Source of the DNA: Acidiphilium sp. PA
Lineage (GTDB): Bacteria; Pseudomonadota; Alphaproteobacteria; Acetobacterales; Acetobacteraceae
Reading direction: 5' to 3'
Assembly (NCBI RefSeq): GCF_026191915.1
Contig: NZ_JAIMBY010000010.1
Span: 1-64,000 of the forward strand
Length of the DNA: 64,000 bases
Part shown: in pieces, positions 15,583 through 23,769 of the stretch
Numbering within the stretch: position 1 is the stretch's first letter
Layout of the letters: every line of letters starts with the position of its first letter
Position numbers and translations under genes: made by a program
The notes under the pieces: model-generated
The model's input: only the letters and a program-made list of their open reading frames with translations
Database searches by the model: none
Told to the model about the DNA's origin: nothing

Positions 15583-16427
15583 TACCGCGCCGTGCCGGCC
15601 ATGCACACCGCACCGCTGCTGTCGCGCAGCGTCAGATCGAGCCCGTCCGGCCCGTCGATTGCGGCCAGGGTCAGCGCCTTGCCCTGAAACACCGCGCGCC
15701 GCGCCCGGAAGGCGAAGGCGCGGATTGGCGCCTGGTTGCGGCAGGTGCGGGCGAAATCGGCGAGCCAGGTCGCCTGCAATGCGCCCTGCACCACGAGACC
15801 AGGATAATGTTCGACCCCGGTGACATATTCGTAATCATAGTGAATGCGATGGGAATTGCCGGTTACCGCCGAATAGCGAAACAGCGTCAGCGCGTCCGGC
15901 ATCACGCTGCGGGTGCGCGCCGCCGGCGGCACCGGTTCGGGCACCGCCGCGCTGACGGCCGGATCATCCGCGGCGCGGTACACCACATCCTGCAATTCGG
16001 TGATGGCCGTCTCGCCGGCGGGGCCGATGTCATGGCGCAACTGGATGAAGGCGAGCGTGCCGGTGCGGCCCTGTTTGAGCGTTGCACCGGCGATGCTGGA
16101 GCGGCGCTCCACCGCCTCACCAACGCGCAGGCTGCGATGAAACGTGACCGCGCTGCCGGCCCACATCCGCCGTTCCATTCCTGCGATGGCGGGCATGAAC
16201 TCGCCGCGCGCCGCATGGCCATCGGGGCCGAGCGTGCTCCATTTCTGCCAGTCCTGAAACAACACCCAATGCCAGAGCGGCGGCACGGTGCCATCGGCCG
16301 GGGCATCGGTATCGAGGGTTGCCGCGAGCGCGGCGATGCGATGGGGGGAAACGACATCGCTGACCAAAGCGGTGCGCCCGATCAACCCGTCGAGTTCAGC
16401 CTGGATTTGGGTGTGATTGCTGTCCAT
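15582..16427 (-). CDS. FAS1-like dehydratase/mesaconyl-CoA hydratase-type hot-dog protein
   Basis: A 281-residue double-hot-dog protein. The N-terminal half has PLWHWVLFQDW and MPAIAGMERRMWAGSAVTF, as in FAS1-like (MaoC_dehydrat_N) dehydratases. The C-terminal half carries LFRYSAVTGNSHRIHYDYEY and HYPGLVVQGAL, which is the catalytic hydratase 2 pattern with His and Asp/Tyr near the thioester. Relatives hydrate mesaconyl-C4-CoA or itaconyl-CoA, or act in mitochondrial-type fatty acid synthesis. The substrate is unknown. It is coupled to the MBL-fold gene that follows. Confidence 0.82.
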   Translation of the reverse strand: MDSNHTQIQAELDGLIGRTALVSDVVSPHRIAALAATLDTDAPADGTVPPLWHWVLFQDWQKWSTLGPDGHAARGEFMPAIAGMERRMWAGSAVTFHRSLRVGEAVERRSSIAGATLKQGRTGTLAFIQLRHDIGPAGETAITELQDVVYRAADDPAVSAAVPEPVPPAARTRSVMPDALTLFRYSAVTGNSHRIHYDYEYVTGVEHYPGLVVQGALQATWLADFARTCRNQAPIRAFAFRARRAVFQGKALTLAAIDGPDGLDLTLRDSSGAVCMAGTAR

Positions 16428-16473
16428 GCCGCAAGATTAGACCCGACCGGCCGGATTTGCCCATAGGGCGCCG

Positions 16474-16656
16474 TTATCCGACGCCGAACAACGCCGCCAT
16501 CAAGGCCAGTACCGCACCCGCCAGGACAAAACCCGCGATCCAGATGCCCGGCGATAGTCGCTCGCGGTCCTGACTTGGCCGCCAGCCCCCCGATTCGTGG
16601 GGTTGGCCGCCCAGTTCACCCGGGGCTTTCACCCGGCCTGCATTGCGCATGACCAT
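16474..16656 (-). CDS. Small single-membrane-span protein
   Basis: A 60-residue protein with a hydrophilic N-terminal part (GELGGQPHESGGWRPSQDRE) and one C-terminal membrane segment (GIWIAGFVLAGAVLALMAAL). The start ATG at 16656 is preceded by GGAGGA at ideal spacing, which is the main reason to accept such a short gene. It has no recognised family. It would be a tail-anchored inner-membrane protein. Confidence 0.55.
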   Translation of the reverse strand: MVMRNAGRVKAPGELGGQPHESGGWRPSQDRERLSPGIWIAGFVLAGAVLALMAALFGVG

Positions 16657-16741
16657 GGCACGTTCCTCCGGCGCAAATCTGCGCCGGTTGCGGGGGACTC
16701 GGCAAGGAAAACTGTAGGGGTAGCCGGAGCGAGGCGAGGAA

Positions 16742-16866
16742 GGCGTCTTTTTTGTAAAAAAGAAGCAAAAAACTTTCCTTAATTTGGGGTATCGCCGGTT
16801 TCACGGGCACGGTCTCAAATTTACAAAGTTTTTTTTGCTTCTTTTTTGTTCACAAAAAAGAAGACT
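16742..16866. repeat. Paired T-rich hairpin element (about 125 bp)
   Basis: The left half is a TCTTTTTTGTAAAAAAGA hairpin followed by AGCAAAAAACTTT. The centre contains TTAATTTGGGGTATCGCC and GGTTTCACGGGCACGG. The right half is AAAGTTTTTTTTGCTTC followed by TTTTTTGTTCACAAAAAA, in reverse orientation. The same head-to-head arrangement and centre recur at 23531-23654 and 54469-54588. It separates the divergent small membrane protein gene and the DUF445 gene. Confidence 0.85.
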
Positions 16867-16946
16867 CTTCCTTACCCTGATCGACCGCCTTAGCAGACCA
16901 TAAGGGACCGCTTGCCGATTGCGGTACCGCAGGCCACATCACGCCG

Positions 16947-18227
16947 ATGCCACGACCGATCATCGAGACCGATCCCGACCTGCCGTTGCGCCGGTCCCTT
17001 GCCCGTCACCGTGCCTTCGCCAGCGGTTTGCTCGTGGTCATGGCAGTGCTGGCGGCTTTTGCCTATTGGCTGCCGCCCACGCTGGGCGCGTTGTTTCTGC
17101 GCGATGCCGCCAAGGCCGGCGTGATCGGCGGCATTGCCGACTGGTTCGCGGTCACCGCGCTGTTCCGCCATCCGCTGGGGCTGCCGATTCCGCACACCGC
17201 GATTCTGCCGGCGCAGAAAGAGCGCCTGGGCGGCGCGCTGGGCCGGTTCGTCGCCAATCACGTCTTTACCGAGGCCGATGTCGCGCGGTTTCTGGCAGGG
17301 CTCGATATTCCTGATCTGCTTGGCCGGTTTCTGGCCGATCCGGCAATGGCGCGGCCGATGGCCGAGGCGATCGCGGGGTCCCTGCCGAGGCTGCTGCAAT
17401 CGGTCGAGGACGGGCGTTTGCGACGCCTGTTCACCAGGTTGCTGCCGCGCATCGCCGGTGGTCCGGCGGCCGGGCGCGTGGTGGCGCGCGCGCTTGCCTC
17501 ATTGGTGCAGAGCGGTCGGCACCAGGAGGTATTTTCGTTCATACTGGAACAATTGCGCGCCATGCTGCAGACCCGCGAGGCGGATTTGAAGCAGATCGTG
17601 CGCGAGCGGGTGCGCGAGCAGGGCGGTGTGCTGGTGGGCTGGGCGGTCGGCGCCAATATCGCCTCGAAAGTGGTGAGCACGCTGAACACCGAACTCGACC
17701 GGGTCCGGCCGGACGGATCGGAATTGCGGGCGGCCTTCGATGAATGGGTTGGCCGCGAGATCGTCCGCCTGACCGAAGATCCGGCACGGGCGGCGGAACT
17801 TGGCGCGGCGCTGCGCGGCATGGTCACGCACGAGAGCATGCGGGCGTGGGGGCGCGACATCTGGGCCCGGCTGCGCGATGCCATCGCACAGGATGCCGGG
17901 CGGCCGGGCGGGCATAGCGTGGCGCTGATCGATACGATTCTCGCCAATCTGGGCACCATGCTGCGCGATGACCCCGGCACGCGCGCGCGGATTTCCGCCG
18001 CGGCGGGGGCGGTGGTGGCGCGGCTGCTGCCGGCGGCACAGGTCGAGATTGCCGGGTTCATCGGCCGCGTCGTCGGCAATTGGGATGCCGAAACCATCAC
18101 GGACAAGCTTGAACTCCGGGTGGGCAGGGATTTGCAGTTCATCAGGGTCAACGGCACGCTGGTTGGGTTTCTGATCGGTGGTATGCTGTTCCTGCTGCTG
18201 CATTTCGGTTTCCACCAACAGGGTTGA
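16947..18227 (+). CDS. DUF445 family membrane protein
   Basis: A 426-residue protein with an N-terminal membrane span (FASGLLVVMAVLAAFAYWL), the family signature GVIGGIADWFAVTALFRHPLG LPIPHTAILP read across residues about 57-86, a long amphipathic helical middle, and a C-terminal membrane span (FIRVNGTLVGFLIGGMLFLL). This is the complete DUF445 (YjiN/YheB-like) layout. Function is not established. The stop lies two bases before the start of the next gene, suggesting one operon with the 2-hydroxyacid dehydrogenase. Confidence 0.9.
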   Translation: MPRPIIETDPDLPLRRSLARHRAFASGLLVVMAVLAAFAYWLPPTLGALFLRDAAKAGVIGGIADWFAVTALFRHPLGLPIPHTAILPAQKERLGGALGRFVANHVFTEADVARFLAGLDIPDLLGRFLADPAMARPMAEAIAGSLPRLLQSVEDGRLRRLFTRLLPRIAGGPAAGRVVARALASLVQSGRHQEVFSFILEQLRAMLQTREADLKQIVRERVREQGGVLVGWAVGANIASKVVSTLNTELDRVRPDGSELRAAFDEWVGREIVRLTEDPARAAELGAALRGMVTHESMRAWGRDIWARLRDAIAQDAGRPGGHSVALIDTILANLGTMLRDDPGTRARISAAAGAVVARLLPAAQVEIAGFIGRVVGNWDAETITDKLELRVGRDLQFIRVNGTLVGFLIGGMLFLLLHFGFHQQG

Positions 18228-18229
18228 GC

Positions 18230-19210
18230 ATGCACATCCATATCCACGAGTTTCCCGACAGCCCGTTTCTGAAATTGACAGCGGAAGAGTTTCATGCGGC
18301 GGCGGCGTTGGCGGGGCCCGCCGGACAGGGGCATCGGCTGACCGTGGGGGCCAGCATCGCCGATTACGAGGCCGCGGCCGCAACGCTCGACGTGCTGATC
18401 GCCACACCGGGCGCGGTGCGGCGGCTCGACCTGATGGCGGCACCGCAGCTTAAACTCATTCAGTCCACGGCCGCGGGTGTCGATGCGCTGGCGCCGTTCG
18501 ATATGATCCCGGCCGGGGTGAAGCTGCTGAACAATCGCGGCGTGCATGCCGACCGCGCCGGTGAATTCGCGATCATGGCGATGCTGATGCTCACCACGCA
18601 GATGCAGCGCTTTGCGGCCGATCAACGCGCGCAGCGCTGGCAGCGCCGGCCCTCGGGCGTGGTGGCGGGGCGGCGGGCGACCATTGTGGGCGTCGGCGGC
18701 CTCGGTGGCGGGGCGGCGCGGCGGGCGCGGCAATTCGGCATCCATGTCACCGGCATCCGGTTCGGGACCGATCCGCACCCCGATTGCGACGAGACGCTGC
18801 CGATCGCGGCCCTGGATACCGTGCTGCCCACCAGCGATTTTCTGATCCTCGCCTGCCCGCTCACCCACGCGACGCACCACCTGCTCGATGCGCGGCGAAT
18901 TGCGCTGCTGCCGGCCCATGCCGGGGTGATCAACATCGGTCGTGGCGGTCTGGTCGATCAGGCGGCGCTGATTGCGGCGCTGAACACCCATGCCATCGCC
19001 GGCGCCGTGCTCGACGTGTTTGCCGCCGAGCCGATCCCGCCGGGCGATCCGGTGTGGACGGCGGAGAATCTGATCATTACGCCGCATATCTCATCCGATG
19101 ATCCGGATCATTACAATGCCGCGACGCTCGCGCTGTTTTTCGCCAACCTTGCCACGCTGGCCGAAGGGCGCGACCCGCCGACCCTGGTTGATTTTTCGAA
19201 GGGTTATTGA
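18230..19210 (+). CDS. D-2-hydroxyacid dehydrogenase (NAD(P)-dependent)
   Basis: A 326-residue enzyme with the two-domain D-isomer-specific fold. It has a catalytic Arg candidate in IQSTAAGVDAL, the nucleotide motif VGVGGLGGGAARRARQFG, ILACPLTHATHHLLDARRI, INIGRGGLVDQAAL and the catalytic His in NLIITPHISSDDP. Relatives reduce glyoxylate, hydroxypyruvate or other 2-oxoacids. ATG 18230 is preferred to an in-frame TTG two codons earlier. It is two bases after the DUF445 gene and converges with the sulfotransferase gene, overlapping it by seven bases. Confidence 0.88.
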   Translation: MHIHIHEFPDSPFLKLTAEEFHAAAALAGPAGQGHRLTVGASIADYEAAAATLDVLIATPGAVRRLDLMAAPQLKLIQSTAAGVDALAPFDMIPAGVKLLNNRGVHADRAGEFAIMAMLMLTTQMQRFAADQRAQRWQRRPSGVVAGRRATIVGVGGLGGGAARRARQFGIHVTGIRFGTDPHPDCDETLPIAALDTVLPTSDFLILACPLTHATHHLLDARRIALLPAHAGVINIGRGGLVDQAALIAALNTHAIAGAVLDVFAAEPIPPGDPVWTAENLIITPHISSDDPDHYNAATLALFFANLATLAEGRDPPTLVDFSKGY

Positions 19211-20034
19211 TCGCGGTAGCGAAACCGGCGCATCTGCACGGCGTGATCGCGCTCGATCCGCCGCCGCTGCGCCGGGCTGAGCGCCGTGCGCCACTGGCCG
19301 GCGGTGCCGTTGCGAAAAAACGCGGCGGCGGTGACCGGGCGTTCGGCAAAGCCATGCGCCTGCTCCTGGGCGGCAAGGGCGGCAAACCGGCTTGCCGCGA
19401 TTGCGCGTTCGAGCCGGGCGGCGTCGGGCGTCGCGCCCAGAAACCGCACCACATCGCCGAACCCGTCCGCCGGGTCGTCCAGCAGATCCTCGTAGCGCAA
19501 AACCAGCAGTTTCGGATGGGGATCGGCGGTCCATGAAGCGACATGGCGCGACCAGGAGCCGATGAACTCCAGCACCTTGCGATCATCACCGCCGCTCACC
19601 GCCCGGTCGTCCGCCAGCAGCGCGATCATTGCATCGAGCGTGATCCCCAGATGCGCCGCATACGACACCACCACGTCGCGCGGGTCGCGCACCAGATAGA
19701 TCGCGCGGTCCGTCACCTCGGGCGTGATCAGGGCGACACCATGGCTCATGATTGCCGCGTTATGGGTCTTGACGAACACCCGCGCCGCATCCGTCCCCAT
19801 CAGGTCGCGATGAACCAGCGGGCGGAGCCGCGCCAGTTCAGACGTCCGATAGGTGCGCGCGGGCCGTGGATCGTGGCGGTGATACAGCGCCGCCCCACTC
19901 TCGCCGGTGGTCAGATCGGTCAGACGGTTGATGTCGTATGGCGTCGCGCGGTCGGTCAGGTAGTTATGGATGAAGGCGCGCAGCCAGGTGTTGCCCGATT
20001 TGGGGTAGGCGGCGAGCCAGATCAGTTTGCCCAT
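19204..20034 (-). CDS. Sulfotransferase domain protein
   Basis: A 276-residue protein. The 5'-phosphosulfate loop is AAYPKSGNTWLRAF (about residues 8-21), and the 3'-phosphate motif is YLVRDPRDVVVSYAAHLG (about 113-130), with LRYEDLLDDP further on. It would transfer sulfate from PAPS to an alcohol, amine or sugar in the cytoplasm. The acceptor is unknown; no PAPS synthesis genes or polysaccharide genes are nearby. Ten bases separate it from the YceI gene upstream, so the two are probably one transcript. Confidence 0.88.
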   Translation of the reverse strand: MGKLIWLAAYPKSGNTWLRAFIHNYLTDRATPYDINRLTDLTTGESGAALYHRHDPRPARTYRTSELARLRPLVHRDLMGTDAARVFVKTHNAAIMSHGVALITPEVTDRAIYLVRDPRDVVVSYAAHLGITLDAMIALLADDRAVSGGDDRKVLEFIGSWSRHVASWTADPHPKLLVLRYEDLLDDPADGFGDVVRFLGATPDAARLERAIAASRFAALAAQEQAHGFAERPVTAAAFFRNGTAGQWRTALSPAQRRRIERDHAVQMRRFRYRDQ

Positions 20035-20043
20035 GGGCCGCGG

Positions 20044-20598
20044 TCAGGCAGGCGGCTTGCCGTCGAGCGAGATTTTATTGGTCACCCGGATCATTTTGCT
20101 CACGGTCATCGACTGGCCGGTGAGACCCCAGTGGAACCGGTTGAACGATCCCGCCGTGTCGATATCGGCCAGTTTGCCGTCGACCATCCGGTAGGTCACG
20201 GCCATGTCAAACCGATGGGTCTGGCCATGATTGGTCAATTCGCCCGCCAGCACCGTGCCGCCCTTGGTGCAGGTGCCGACATAGCGCGAGGTCGGGTATT
20301 TGTCGGGGTCGAGAAAATCCTTCGCCATCACCTGGCCCCGAATGATCGCGTTGGGCAGAGCGAGGCTGCGGGTCTGGAACGTGACATCGACCGAACAGGT
20401 CTTCGCCACCGGATCGAACTGGAGCGTGCCGGCAAGCTGGCGGTACGTGCCGGTCACCGTGAACAGAATGGCGCCCGAATGCGTCTGCGCCAGCATATTG
20501 CCGGGCGTGAGCTGCAATGTCTCCGGCGCCGCCTGCGCCATGCCGCTACAAGCCAGCACGGCCAGACCCAGGGGGATGTAGAACGAGGCTCGGTTCAT
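20044..20598 (-). CDS. YceI-family periplasmic lipid-binding protein
   Basis: A 184-residue protein with a signal peptide (about residues 1-23, cut after MAQA) and the YceI beta-barrel pattern, including GTLQFDPVAKTCSVDVTFQ and DFLDPDKYPTSRY, where DFLD-x-x-K-(F/Y)P is the family hallmark. YceI proteins bind isoprenoids or lipids in the periplasm. The start has GGAGC upstream. The C-terminal part FNRFHWGLTG also fits the family. It is followed by the sulfotransferase gene. Confidence 0.88.
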   Translation of the reverse strand: MNRASFYIPLGLAVLACSGMAQAAPETLQLTPGNMLAQTHSGAILFTVTGTYRQLAGTLQFDPVAKTCSVDVTFQTRSLALPNAIIRGQVMAKDFLDPDKYPTSRYVGTCTKGGTVLAGELTNHGQTHRFDMAVTYRMVDGKLADIDTAGSFNRFHWGLTGQSMTVSKMIRVTNKISLDGKPPA

Positions 20599-20781
20599 GG
20601 TCGCTCCTGCAAATTTTTATCCCTCCCCTATGCCCGAGTTCGGGCTGTGGGACGAGGGGTGTCAGGGCCGGCCCGACCGATGGGGGACGAAGAGCGTGCG
20701 CGGAAGGCCCGGCGTTGAAAGGATGATGGGGCACGCCCACGTGCCAGCAGCGTTCGCGTTCATCGGTTCAGGAGACTGCTC

Positions 20782-21126
20782 ATGACAATCCGCCACGTCG
20801 CGTTTTTCGCCGGACTGACCCTGCTGGCAGCGGCGCCGGTCGCATGGGGCCAGACGAGCATGACGCCGGCTGATCAATCATTCGTCGGCGCGATGCAGCA
20901 GATGGACCAGGCGACGAAATCGATGCCGATGACCGGCAAGACCGACCAGGATTTCGTCATGATGATGGTGCCGCACCATGAAGCGGCGGTGGCGATGGCT
21001 CAGACGGAACTGAAATATGGGAAATCGCCGTTTCTGAAGCGCATGGCGCGCAACATCATCAAATCGCAGGATCACGAAATCAAACAGATGCGCCGCTGGC
21101 TGGCCAGGCACCCCGGCACGCATTGA
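20782..21126 (+). CDS. DUF305 exported protein, copper-binding-like
   Basis: A 114-residue protein with a signal peptide (about residues 1-23), then the DUF305 ferritin-like helical core. The motifs are DFVMMMVPHHEAAVAMAQTE, ARNIIKSQDHEIKQMRRWL and several Met residues (MDQATKSMPM). The paired His in PHHEAA and the Q-x-x-E-I-x-Q-M pattern are family hallmarks associated with copper or other metals in the periplasm. It stands alone between two minus-strand groups. A possible link to the SCO1 and cox genes in this window is inference. Confidence 0.88.
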   Translation: MTIRHVAFFAGLTLLAAAPVAWGQTSMTPADQSFVGAMQQMDQATKSMPMTGKTDQDFVMMMVPHHEAAVAMAQTELKYGKSPFLKRMARNIIKSQDHEIKQMRRWLARHPGTH

Positions 21127-21158
21127 GCCCGCGCTTCAACCCGCGGCGGGGTGCCCGC

Positions 21159-21884
21159 CTACGGCCATGGTTCCAGGCTGACAGGCATAAAGGCGGTGCG
21201 GTCGGGCGGGCCCGCGGCAAACTGAAATAGCGTGGCCTCGGGGGCCAGCGCGACGAGGCACGATGAGACGGTGCCGAACCCGTCGTGCGGGGCGACGTTG
21301 AGGCTGGTTTCCGCCGGTGGGGTCTGGTCTGCGAGCAGAGCGGTCCAATCGGACCAGTCATTGGTTGACGGGTCGGGGCGGGGGGCAGCCTCGAATCGGG
21401 GTTTGTAGCGCGCGATGCGCGGGTTGGCGGCATCGTTCGGATCGCCGGCCGTGATCATGGTGATACCTGGTGCGACCGATGCAGCCTCGGGCGCGCCGGA
21501 TTCGAGGCCGCGGATCAGAAAGCCGCCGGTGGCATCGGCGATCAGCATGTTGAAGCCGCGGTATGAGCCCGCGTTCAAAGCGACGATGTGATCCGCCGCG
21601 GCGGCGGCGGTCCTGCCCCGCAGGGCGATCAGCGGCAGGTCGCCGCGGCTTGATTTACCCGGAGCCGGGCCGAGGCTCGCGGTGCGGTTCAGCACCGCCG
21701 CGATGACGCCGTGCTGATTGACGCCGAGCCAGGTGCCGCCGGCCAGCCGATCGCGCCCGGCGATCACCCCGGGCCAAAACCGGCCAGGCGGGTCCCACGG
21801 GCGATCGAGCCGTTCATCGCGATTGGCGGCGATCACGAGGGGCCAGGTGGCGGCCGGCACGAAGGAGAGAATGAGCGAACACAT
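21159..21884 (-). CDS. NRDE/TANGO2-family Ntn-hydrolase-like protein
   Basis: A 241-residue protein starting MCSLILSF, so Cys2 would become the N-terminal nucleophile, and carrying the name-giving AANRDERLDRPW motif (about residues 22-33), GGTWLGVNQHGVIAAVLNR and NMLIADATGGFL. The NRDE family is related to human TANGO2, linked to heme and lipid handling; the reaction is unknown. ATG 21884 was chosen because it places Cys at position 2, although the frame stays open for 91 more codons upstream. Confidence 0.85.
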   Translation of the reverse strand: MCSLILSFVPAATWPLVIAANRDERLDRPWDPPGRFWPGVIAGRDRLAGGTWLGVNQHGVIAAVLNRTASLGPAPGKSSRGDLPLIALRGRTAAAAADHIVALNAGSYRGFNMLIADATGGFLIRGLESGAPEAASVAPGITMITAGDPNDAANPRIARYKPRFEAAPRPDPSTNDWSDWTALLADQTPPAETSLNVAPHDGFGTVSSCLVALAPEATLFQFAAGPPDRTAFMPVSLEPWP

Positions 21885-22009
21885 CGGGTCGAGGTAGGCG
21901 ATGGGGTGATGTTTGTAAAAAGCGCATCGCGCCGCGATCCCGGCCATACTGGCCGAGCCGACGAAAATCCGGCAGACAGGCGAGACACGGCACAGTTTCG
22001 AGGCAAGCG

Positions 22010-23515
22010 ATGACAAGACCGGCCACCATGCGGCTGCACCATGATGACAATGTTCTGGTTGCCCTCGAGCCGCTCGCCAGCGGCAGCGTCGTGGCGGGAA
22101 TAACGGCGACCGAGCGGATTCCGCGCGGTCATAAAATGGCGAGCACCGCAATCGCACCGGGTGCCGCGATCCATAAATTCGGCCAGATCATCGGCTTCGC
22201 CGGTCAGGCGATTGCGCCGGGCGCCTGGGTGCATGAGCATAACGTGACGCTGCACGAGTTCGACCGTGAGTATCAGGTCGAGTCCCAACCCACCGCCGTG
22301 GTTGAGCCAGCCGCCTCGTTTCAGGGGTTCCGCCGCGCCAATGGCCGTGCGGGCACGCGTAACTACCTTGCGATCCTGAGTTCGGTGAACTGCGCCGCGA
22401 CGGTTGCGCGCCAGATCGTGCGCCAGGCCGAAAAGACCGGCCTGCTCGACGCCTATCCGAATATCGACGGCATCGTACCGCTCACCCACGGTACCGGCTG
22501 CGGCATGGCCGCGAACGGCGAGGGGTTCGAGACGCTCGAACGCACCCTGTGGGGCACCGCCTGCAACCCGAATATTGCCGCGGTCCTGTTCGTCGGCCTG
22601 GGATGCGAAGTGTTTCAGATCGCGCGGATGAAAGCGGCCTATGGTATCGCCGAGGGCGATGCGTTTCGATCGATGACGATTCAGGAGAGCGGCGGTACGC
22701 CGGCCACAATAGCCGCCGGGCTCGCGGCCCTGCGCGATATGGCGCCGATCGCCAATGCGGCGACGCGCAGCACCATTCCGGCATCCGAACTAATTCTGGC
22801 GCTGCAGTGCGGCGGCTCGGACGCCTATTCCGGCCTGACCGCCAACCCCGCGCTGGGGGCTGCGGTCGATATTCTGGTGCGGCAGGGCGGTACGGCGATT
22901 TTGTCCGAGACGCCGGAAATCTATGGGGCGGAGCATCTGCTGGTGCGGCGGGCAGCGAGCCAGCGCGTGGCCGATGATCTGCTCGCGCGGATCGACTGGT
23001 GGCGACGCTACGTTGCACGCACCGGCGATGAAATGAACAACAACCCATCGCCCGGCAACAAGGCTGGCGGGCTGACCACGATTTTGGAAAAATCGCTTGG
23101 CGCGGTTGCGAAAGGCGGCAGCGTACCGCTGAGTGGCGTTGTTCGCTATGCTGAGCCGGTGACCGGGCGGGGCCTCGTTTTCATGGACACGCCGGGGTAC
23201 GACCCGGTCTCGGCCACCGGCCAGGTGGCGGGGGGTGCCAATATTCTGTGCTTCACGACCGGTCGTGGTTCGGCCTTCGGCTGCAAGCCGGTGCCGAGCC
23301 TGAAACTCGCGACCAACAGCGATCTGTATCGCCGGATGGAATCGGATATGGATATCGATTGCGGCGATATCCTCGATGGTGTCAGCATCGCGGCCAAAGG
23401 CCAGCAGATTTTCGACCGGCTGCTCGAGATTGCCTCGGGTACTGCGACGAAATCCGAGATCCTCGGCTATGGCGATAATGAATTCGTGCCTTGGCAGATT
23501 GGGGCGGTGATGTAG
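22010..23515 (+). CDS. UxaA-family altronate/galactarate dehydratase
   Basis: A 501-residue sugar-acid dehydratase. Residues about 1-90 form the SAF domain (VLVALEPLASGSVV, HKMASTAIAPGAAIHKFGQI). The catalytic part carries FRRANGRAGTRNYLAILSSV, LTHGTGCGM, LGCEVFQI, LQCGGSDAYSGLTANPALG and PSPGNKAGGLTTI, with the conserved cysteines expected for iron binding. It removes water from D-altronate, D-galactarate or a related aldonate to give a 2-keto-3-deoxy acid. No uronate isomerase or aldolase gene is adjacent, so the exact substrate is open. ATG 22010 is given; ATG 22028 is an alternative. Confidence 0.88.
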   Translation: MTRPATMRLHHDDNVLVALEPLASGSVVAGITATERIPRGHKMASTAIAPGAAIHKFGQIIGFAGQAIAPGAWVHEHNVTLHEFDREYQVESQPTAVVEPAASFQGFRRANGRAGTRNYLAILSSVNCAATVARQIVRQAEKTGLLDAYPNIDGIVPLTHGTGCGMAANGEGFETLERTLWGTACNPNIAAVLFVGLGCEVFQIARMKAAYGIAEGDAFRSMTIQESGGTPATIAAGLAALRDMAPIANAATRSTIPASELILALQCGGSDAYSGLTANPALGAAVDILVRQGGTAILSETPEIYGAEHLLVRRAASQRVADDLLARIDWWRRYVARTGDEMNNNPSPGNKAGGLTTILEKSLGAVAKGGSVPLSGVVRYAEPVTGRGLVFMDTPGYDPVSATGQVAGGANILCFTTGRGSAFGCKPVPSLKLATNSDLYRRMESDMDIDCGDILDGVSIAAKGQQIFDRLLEIASGTATKSEILGYGDNEFVPWQIGAVM

Positions 23516-23530
23516 GAAGGGTAACAAGAG

Positions 23531-23654
23531 AAGACGTCTTTTTTGTAAAAAAGAAGCAAAAAACTTTTTTTAATTTGGGGCATGGGCGGTATCGCGGGCA
23601 CGGGCCAAGTTGGTGAAGTTTTTTTTGCTTCTTTTTTGTTCACAAAAAAGAACA
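23531..23654. repeat. Paired T-rich hairpin element (about 124 bp)
   Basis: The left hairpin is TCTTTTTTGTAAAAAAGA plus AGCAAAAAACTTT. The centre reads TTAATTTGGGGCATGGGC and then ATCGCGGGCACGGGCC. The right half is AAGTTTTTTTTGCTTC and TTTTTTGTTCACAAAAAA, reversed. The centre aligns well with the copies at 16742 and 54469. It sits right after the UxaA stop and ahead of the Liv operon. Confidence 0.85.
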
Positions 23655-23769
23655 CCTTCTCTCCCGTACGCTCCCGCGTCCGCCCCTTGCGGAGAGGATT
23701 GAATTTAATATACGATCGACACCAATCGATCAGCCTGAAAAATTAAATCGATCAGAACGGGAAACGAAC

